Below are positions 58,555-64,000 of a DNA stretch of 64,000 bases, piece after piece. This DNA is from Maratus speciosus. Its lineage: Eukaryota > Arthropoda > Arachnida > Araneae > Salticidae. Made by a program: the position numbers and the translations under genes. The notes beneath the pieces are model-generated. The model made no database searches and was not told the origin of the DNA. It worked only from the letters and a program-made list of their open reading frames with translations. The stretch lies in the NCBI GenBank assembly GCA_963932465.1, contig OZ010791.1, positions 621,371,800-621,435,799 of the forward strand, given 5' to 3'. Every line of letters begins with the position of its first letter. Position 1 is the stretch's first letter.

Positions 58555-60900
58555 TATACAGGCACTCAACCAAGATCATGCAATTGAACATTTTCCCCCT
58601 TAGGATTTATCTTAATTGCCATTGAAGATTCTACCCAGCTAATAACAGCGCGACCCAGATCTGACAAAAATGTAAAAGTACTGTGATCCAAATGCAACTC
58701 TTCTTGCCCACGTTGCCATCCACATAATGTAAAAAATGAATCGTATACACGTCACTATGAAGTCGATATACTCCTTTTTGTGACGAAGTGAAATTACTCA
58801 AAAATCTGTGGCAATGACTTCACAGTGGAGTCACGAAGTAACGGCCGGTTGAGAGTCATAAAATGACCCAATACAGTCGCTTAATATGATACATCAAATA
58901 CGGTATAATGACTTTTCACTATTATTGTAACTGCGGTGATTATGACTTCACAGTATTGTCATTTCGACTAATTGTGTTGTTAACCTAATAAGCTAAATTT
59001 AAAACTCTAAGAAATTCTAAAAGGTTTTAATTTTGTTTACATTTAACATTCGGTATTACCGATTTAATATTATTATATAATGCATGGATTTTTAAAGTGA
59101 CAGCCAATTCGAGTATTTTGGGACATTAAACTATGTCACACTAAACGGAATACGCCTTTAACGGAAAAAGGCTTATGCATCAACATATGGCAAACTGGAT
59201 AAAATAATTAAGTGGAGTTAACGTTAACATAGCATTTGAATGAGGTTAAAAATGCACCATTACTGATATATAGCGCTTGATATTTCTTTTCTTTAACTTT
59301 AAATTTAGAACAGCTTTTGTGAAAAACATCGTCACGGTTATTAATAACGTACTTTAAAAATGTCACATCTACTTATCACCAGTCTTCCACTTTGTGTGCC
59401 TTTCGAGCCAACAAAGAAAGTGACGACGTTACGTATAAAGCATATTGACTCATTTTCTGCTAAATCACTGTTGCCAAAAAAACAAAGGCGAATAAAAATG
59501 GAGGGAAATGTAAACATTATTTTCCTCTTTATTTTTACCGAAAGACATTTCGCAGAATAATACCGGCCCGAATCCAAGATGTTGGTGATAAAAGACTATT
59601 TTTTCTCCTAGTAAAAACAAGGTTGAATCTGTTAACTTAAAGTGATTTTTTTTTTTCAAAAACCAAATAAATTACTGTGACTTAGCATTTGCCATTATTG
59701 TTATTTCTTTTATGATTGTCTTTTATTATATTTATATATATATCCCAACAGATTAGAAGCCCGACCATGTAAAACCCGTTAAACTTCAATCCAAAATATG
59801 CAAAATGCAGAAGACATTAAACAAAAATAAAATAAAAAGCTTACATTGTGAGACATGTACACGTCATCATGGCCAATGTTTCCACATACATTGAGCAAAA
59901 AAAAGTATTTGCATACACACAATTTTTTGCATAAGTAACTCTAGAAAGCAAATGTGACGAAAGTGTTTCAACTATTACTTTATTGAAATAATAAATATCC
60001 TCTAGGGGATATCGAGCCGTACAATTTCTAGTCGAAGGTCTCATACGGCCAGCGGGTCATAGATTGCCGGCCCTGCACTGATGATACCCCGTACATGAAG
60101 ATACATACATAAATTCAATGGGTTTAATTTTTTTCACGCTACTGACGGACCCCCAGATATATTTCTGTGGACTCCAGTTTACGAACTCGCGTTCTACTGA
60201 GTGGCTAAAAATTAAGTTACACCATTTTGAGCGACTTAGTCAAGTTCTAAACAGCTACTAGACGAAAAAACATGCACACAAACACAAATTTATAATAATG
60301 AACATTCATTCATTTCTCTTACTATTCAGTGTGCAATTAATGCGAAGCTGAAACCCGGTAAGCACATCTAGCGTTGAATTTTATCCAGAATGTCAAAATT
60401 TGAGCTATTTTTTAAATTCACCTGACGCATCACCATGTTAAATTTCATACGTATATCAATTTTCACGATGTTATCTTGACTAGAACTTGTACTAGATCGT
60501 TCTGAATAGGATAATTTACTTTATGATCACCCTGTACATCTACAGGGTATCTCACGAGTTCGTTCACACTCCAAAAGTTATGGCGAAGTTTAGTTTGCAC
60601 CGTAAGACTTGTAAAAGTATCGAATTTTTGTGGCAAAAAAAAAAAAAAATTCTTTAACTACTTTTTTCTACAAAAAGTCAATTAGTTAAATTTCTATGAG
60701 TTTTTGAACGCACTTACGGGATGGATTCTTTGAACTGCTTTTTTCTTTTGCTTCCGCTATTATCGGCAAGTTTTATGATGTAAACCGAACCCTGATAAAA
60801 CAATTTGTTAATTTTTTATGCATTTTTGAAATCTGAACTTACTTATGGGTCCCTACTTTGAACTATTTTTTTTTTCCGTTTCCACAAAATATCCGGCTCT
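58555..60900. other. Intronic sequence, no recognised gene
   Basis: AT-rich. A hAT-type end-like word (ATTGCCGGCCCTGCACTG) lies at about 60062-60079. Nothing else could be supported. Confidence 0.4.
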
Positions 60901-61077
60901 TTGACCAATCTGATGGTTCAATTCGCACTCCGTTATGACAATTTGATAATTTTTTATGGGTTTTTTAAATGTGAACAAACTTATGGGACAAATCCTTGTA
61001 CATTATTTACACTTTACAGTATCCTAAGTGGAAACTTGAGAAAAAAAAGAAAATCCAATGAAAAGCAAAGCACTTAC

Positions 61078-61359
61078 CTGTATCCTGTGGTTCTCTTTAT
61101 CACAAACGTATATGAAGCCTAGGTTGTCTGTAGCGACTCCCCAGGGGTAGCTGAATTTTCCGTCCGTCCTCCCCTCGCATCCAAAGGCTCTCACAAACCG
61201 GCCCGTTGGGTCGAACACTTGCAGCCGGTGGTTGTAGCGGTCCGACACGATGTACTGGCCGATGCGGTTCACTGTCACTGCAGCCAGGCAGTCGAACTCT
61301 CCCTCGTTGCTGCCATAAGAACCAAATTCCTGAATAAATTTGCCTGACGAGTTAAAAAC
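61078..61359 (-). CDS. nhl-1: TRIM-NHL protein (nhl-1/thin-like), NHL exon A
   Basis: Internal exon of 282 nt (94 codons), phase 0 at both ends. The acceptor AG is at 61361-61360 and the donor GTAAGT starts at 61077. It begins VFNSSGKFIQEFG and ends DKENHRIQ. It carries two NHL repeats of about 47 residues, each with the FG..G...G.F turn, a hydrophobic GVA-type strand and an NHR(L/I)Q end (RYNHRLQVF, KENHRIQ). NHL repeats are blades of a beta-propeller. In TRIM-NHL proteins this propeller is the C-terminal substrate- or RNA-binding module behind RING, B-box and coiled coil. The wording of the blades matches my memory of the nhl-1/thin (TRIM32-like) group better than brat, mei-P26 or TRIM71. 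The exon is clearly GC-richer than its surroundings. The family call is firm; the exact orthologue is an inference. Confidence 0.9.
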
Positions 61360-62084
61360 CTAGATGGGGGTGGGAAAGAGAACAATGATAACAAACACGG
61401 ATCAATCGTCCATTTGGGTACAAGCGCATGCGCAAGAGCCAGCAACATATTCTCACCATGTTAGTTGAAACACATTGTCTTGTTAGTAGAGACACAGGAC
61501 GTGAAAGAGAAGTTAGTTATAAAAAGAAAAACACAGAAAAAGAAATAACATATTTTAACAGTTTTGTTATGAAAATTTAATGACTGTCAAGCATTTCTTA
61601 ACACTTCAGCAATTCCATTTTGACTCAAAAAAACGCAACATAGTTCCTATCGTAGATATTGTTCTTGGAATTTTTCATTAAAAAAAGATACTTTGTATTA
61701 CAATTTATTCTATAATTTTATCATTTAATAATGAAAGTGATATTTTCCCTTATACTTATTGTTCTTTAGTTGTCTATGCGAATAAAAAAGCGTGCGCTCT
61801 TTATTGTAATAGGATCATTTTTTGCCCAACAAATTTCTAGATTGCTGACATAACTGCGAAATATATTTCTTGAATACCTTTTAAAACATTTGATAATTGT
61901 CAATGTCTATGATGGTCCTGATAGTATGTATCGAAAACGCTTTGCGGATGCCGCGTAAGCCTTTTATTGTGGTCTTCTAGTTTGATGTAAATTTCTATGT
62001 TTCGTCAACTTACTAGTTACTACTTCAGCTACTTACTAGTTTCGGCAACGTCAGTGTTCTGTTTAACTGCAGAATATTCCACAG

Positions 62085-62610
62085 TTGAAAGAAGATCTAA
62101 AAAGGAAAGCACGTTATTCTTAGTTCTACCTTCAACTTTCAACAATGGAGCTCTCCACGACTAAAAGGGAACCCGAGGATATTGAAGAAAGTTACAACGT
62201 TACCTTCAGTGCAATGAAGAACATTGAAGAAGCCATCAAGCTTCCTTCAGTGTTAACTTCGACCGTGGAAACTATCTCGACGTAAAACGGCATTGAAAGG
62301 CATTAAAAAGAACACCACGTTTCCTTGCCATCTTCAACTGTAATACTTTCTACTGTAGGAATAGGCATTGAAGAGGATAGCACTTTATCTTTAATGACTT
62401 CCTCAAATATGGTATTTATCATGACTGAAGAGAGCGGTGAAGGGCAACGAAGAAGACACGGCGTTACCATCAATGCCATCTTCAACCGTAATATTTTCTG
62501 CAACCGAAAAATTCATCGAAGACTGTAACTGCATGCAATGTGATATCCTTTTCGATGGATCCACGTTAATTGTAGTACCGTCTCCAACTGATACTTTTGA
62601 ATTTTATTTT
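62085..62610. repeat. Diverged 74-bp minisatellite with protein-like reading
   Basis: The word CCATCTTCAAC.GTAATA (62328, 62476) and variants near 62253 and 62401 recur at about 74-bp steps. In two of three frames a unit reads like EEDTALPSMPSSTVIFSATE, with E-E at the start and S-T-V in the middle. Frameshifts occur between units, so it is not a continuous coding exon now. About six units are visible. Confidence 0.55.
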
Positions 62611-62859
62611 ATTTATTTGTTATTTCCAATTCTTTTTATCGAAATATTTTTAAATTACACGGATAAATTTTGCGTGATAATTTTATCCATTGCAAAAATG
62701 TACGGTATAACTGGAGAATTTCAAGTCACGCTGACCTGTATTCCCAAATTTCCGTAATTTATGGAAATTTCACTGTACACAGTGCACCCGATAAGTAATG
62801 AGACCGCAGTTATAATGCAGAAAAAGATAATGATTTTACATTTTTTTTTGTTTCACAGA

Positions 62860-63330
62860 TTAGAAAATAATATACAGTGAACTCGGTACAACGCTTACAT
62901 TAATCATTGTTATATACGTACGGTGGAAGCTCTTAATTAGTAACCCCTTTAGTCGATTAGACACAGCGTGTTGAATAACCTGAATGTCATCAAATCGTTC
63001 CACTTTTAAGGCACACTTAATCTTGAGGAAGAGAGAAAAAAAGACTGCGAAATGCGTAGGAAGATTTTCATGCATCAGAACCAGTTGCTTTGCCGAATAT
63101 ATTTTTCCCTGATATGCGAGCGAAAAGACTTTGCATTACATCATAAAAAGGGAACACATTTTTCTTCCTTTCGTTTTTTTCTAGGATTACCCTGGCTGTT
63201 CCTTTACCAACACTAAGTTCTATAGAAAGACGCGTAGTGGTAATTCTTCTATCATGGGCAACAATTTCACGTGCTTTCTCCACATTTGAATTTGCCGAAG
63301 CACTCACAATACGTCCCAAGCGTTACTCAT
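62860..63330 (-). pseudogene. Mariner-type transposase fragments
   Basis: On the minus strand about 63315-63190 reads VSASANSNVEKAREIVAHDR then LSIELSVGKGTARVIL, which resembles the second helix-turn-helix of mariner transposases. About 63000-62900 reads ERFDDIQVIQHAVSNRL, which resembles their C-terminal tail. The catalytic middle is missing or scrambled. Confidence 0.5.
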
Positions 63331-63591
63331 CTGCCAAGGATTTTTCTTTCTTCCTTAATTTTGGAAAGCAACAGAAAATTTCAGCACGGCCAAGGCATTC
63401 ATTACTGTAAATTTTCTTGCACTTCCGTGGCAGTTTTTTACAATTTGCACGTAAGATTTTTTCATAACCTTTTGTTCCATGACGCACGCTTTGAGACGCT
63501 TCACTGGCACTCTCTCACCTGTACGGGTAACATGCGGAAACTGCGGTATCATGCATACTCAGCTATTGTACGATGCGTAAAACGCACCTCA

Positions 63592-64000
63592 GCCAGAGAC
63601 GAAACTAGGGGGGAGGGCAGAGAGGGCATGTACCCCGGGCGCCAGAACGAAGGATCGCTAAATGAATGATTATATCTTTGGAATGGATCATTTTCTTATG
63701 ATGGCTTCCATTATTATAAAACAGCCATTATAAACGAAGTGTTAGGTGAAGATGAAAGAGCAGCCGTAAAAAGTTAGAACTCCGATTTTCTCGTTAGAAT
63801 GGATCTCGTCAGAAATCAGAGTTCTGACTTTTTACGACTGCTCTTTCATCCTCACCTAACTCTTCATTTATAATGGCTGTTTCATAATAATACAAGCCAA
63901 CAGTCCATCAGAAGGAAATAACTCGGTTAAGCGGGGCTTGGATAATTGGGACTCTACCGTATATTTCATTTTAAAATGATTTTTAGAATATTTTTGTTGG
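63592..64000 (-). mobile_element. hAT-type foldback, third copy, cut by window end
   Basis: Reverse orientation of 10012-10808: CAGAGACGAAACTAGG at the start, then GGGCGCCAGAACGAAGG, hairpin arms AGTGTTAGGTGAAGATGAAA and its mirror, then the reversed pogo-like segment (ATTGGGACTCTACCGTATA, about 63946-63964). Confidence 0.75.

Larger units (their letters stand above)
40333..61077 (-). other. 20.7 kb intron between NHL exons A and B
   Basis: Bounded by the donor GTAAGT at 61077 and a pyrimidine-tract acceptor at 40333, phase 0. It holds many repeats, listed separately: hAT fragments, TTAA-type foldbacks, a mariner, a 195-bp tandem array and a GC-rich foldback hAT. It also holds one exon-like segment (51053-51182). 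Confidence 0.85.
61360..64000 (-). other. Partial intron upstream of NHL exon A
   Basis: The acceptor is at 61361-61360; the donor lies beyond the window. About 61400-62080 shows no recognisable feature. The rest holds a decayed 74-bp repeat, mariner debris and a partial hAT-type foldback, each listed separately. Confidence 0.8.

Overview
This is an AT-rich, repeat-dense eukaryotic window with spliced genes, very long introns and a large load of DNA transposons. A BEL/Pao LTR retrotransposon, hAT, mariner, pogo-like and TTAA-type elements and tRNA-derived SINEs point to an arthropod. A chelicerate such as a spider is my best guess, but that is inference.

The one gene recognised with confidence lies on the minus strand. 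It is the 3' end of a TRIM-NHL gene of the nhl-1/thin (TRIM32-like) type. Its last three coding exons are at 61359-61078, 40332-40051 and 30055-29906, in transcription order. They have clean splice sites, all in phase 0, and the last ends in a stop codon. Together they encode 237 residues, about five of the six NHL propeller blades. The RING, B-box and coiled-coil exons must lie beyond base 64000. The two introns inside the window are about 20.7 kb and 10 kb and are packed with repeats.

Layout. 1-29600 is downstream of that gene: repeats, a possible 3'-terminal exon of another minus-strand gene (10930-11207), and a deeply nested transposon complex (21390-28329). That complex contains a 6.06 kb BEL/Pao element with two LTRs and a 5-bp target duplication. 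29603-30055 is the terminal exon and 3' UTR; a small TTAA-flanked element sits in the UTR. 30056-40050 is an intron holding foldback elements, a hAT element, a four-unit tandem array and a SINE. 40051-40332 is an NHL exon. 40333-61077 is an intron holding a decayed mariner, several palindromic elements, a 195-bp-period tandem array and a candidate extra exon at 51182-51053. 61078-61359 is an NHL exon. 61360-64000 is an intron with a protein-like 74-bp minisatellite and mariner and hAT debris.

Most of the remaining open frames show no recognisable homology and lie in repeats. No CRISPR array, rRNA, operon or prokaryotic system is present. The most interesting points are the equal-length NHL exons, the possible cassette exon whose shifted frame stays open through both downstream exons, the four-layer nested insertion with an independently visible empty site, and the unusual density of foldback elements with readable target duplications.
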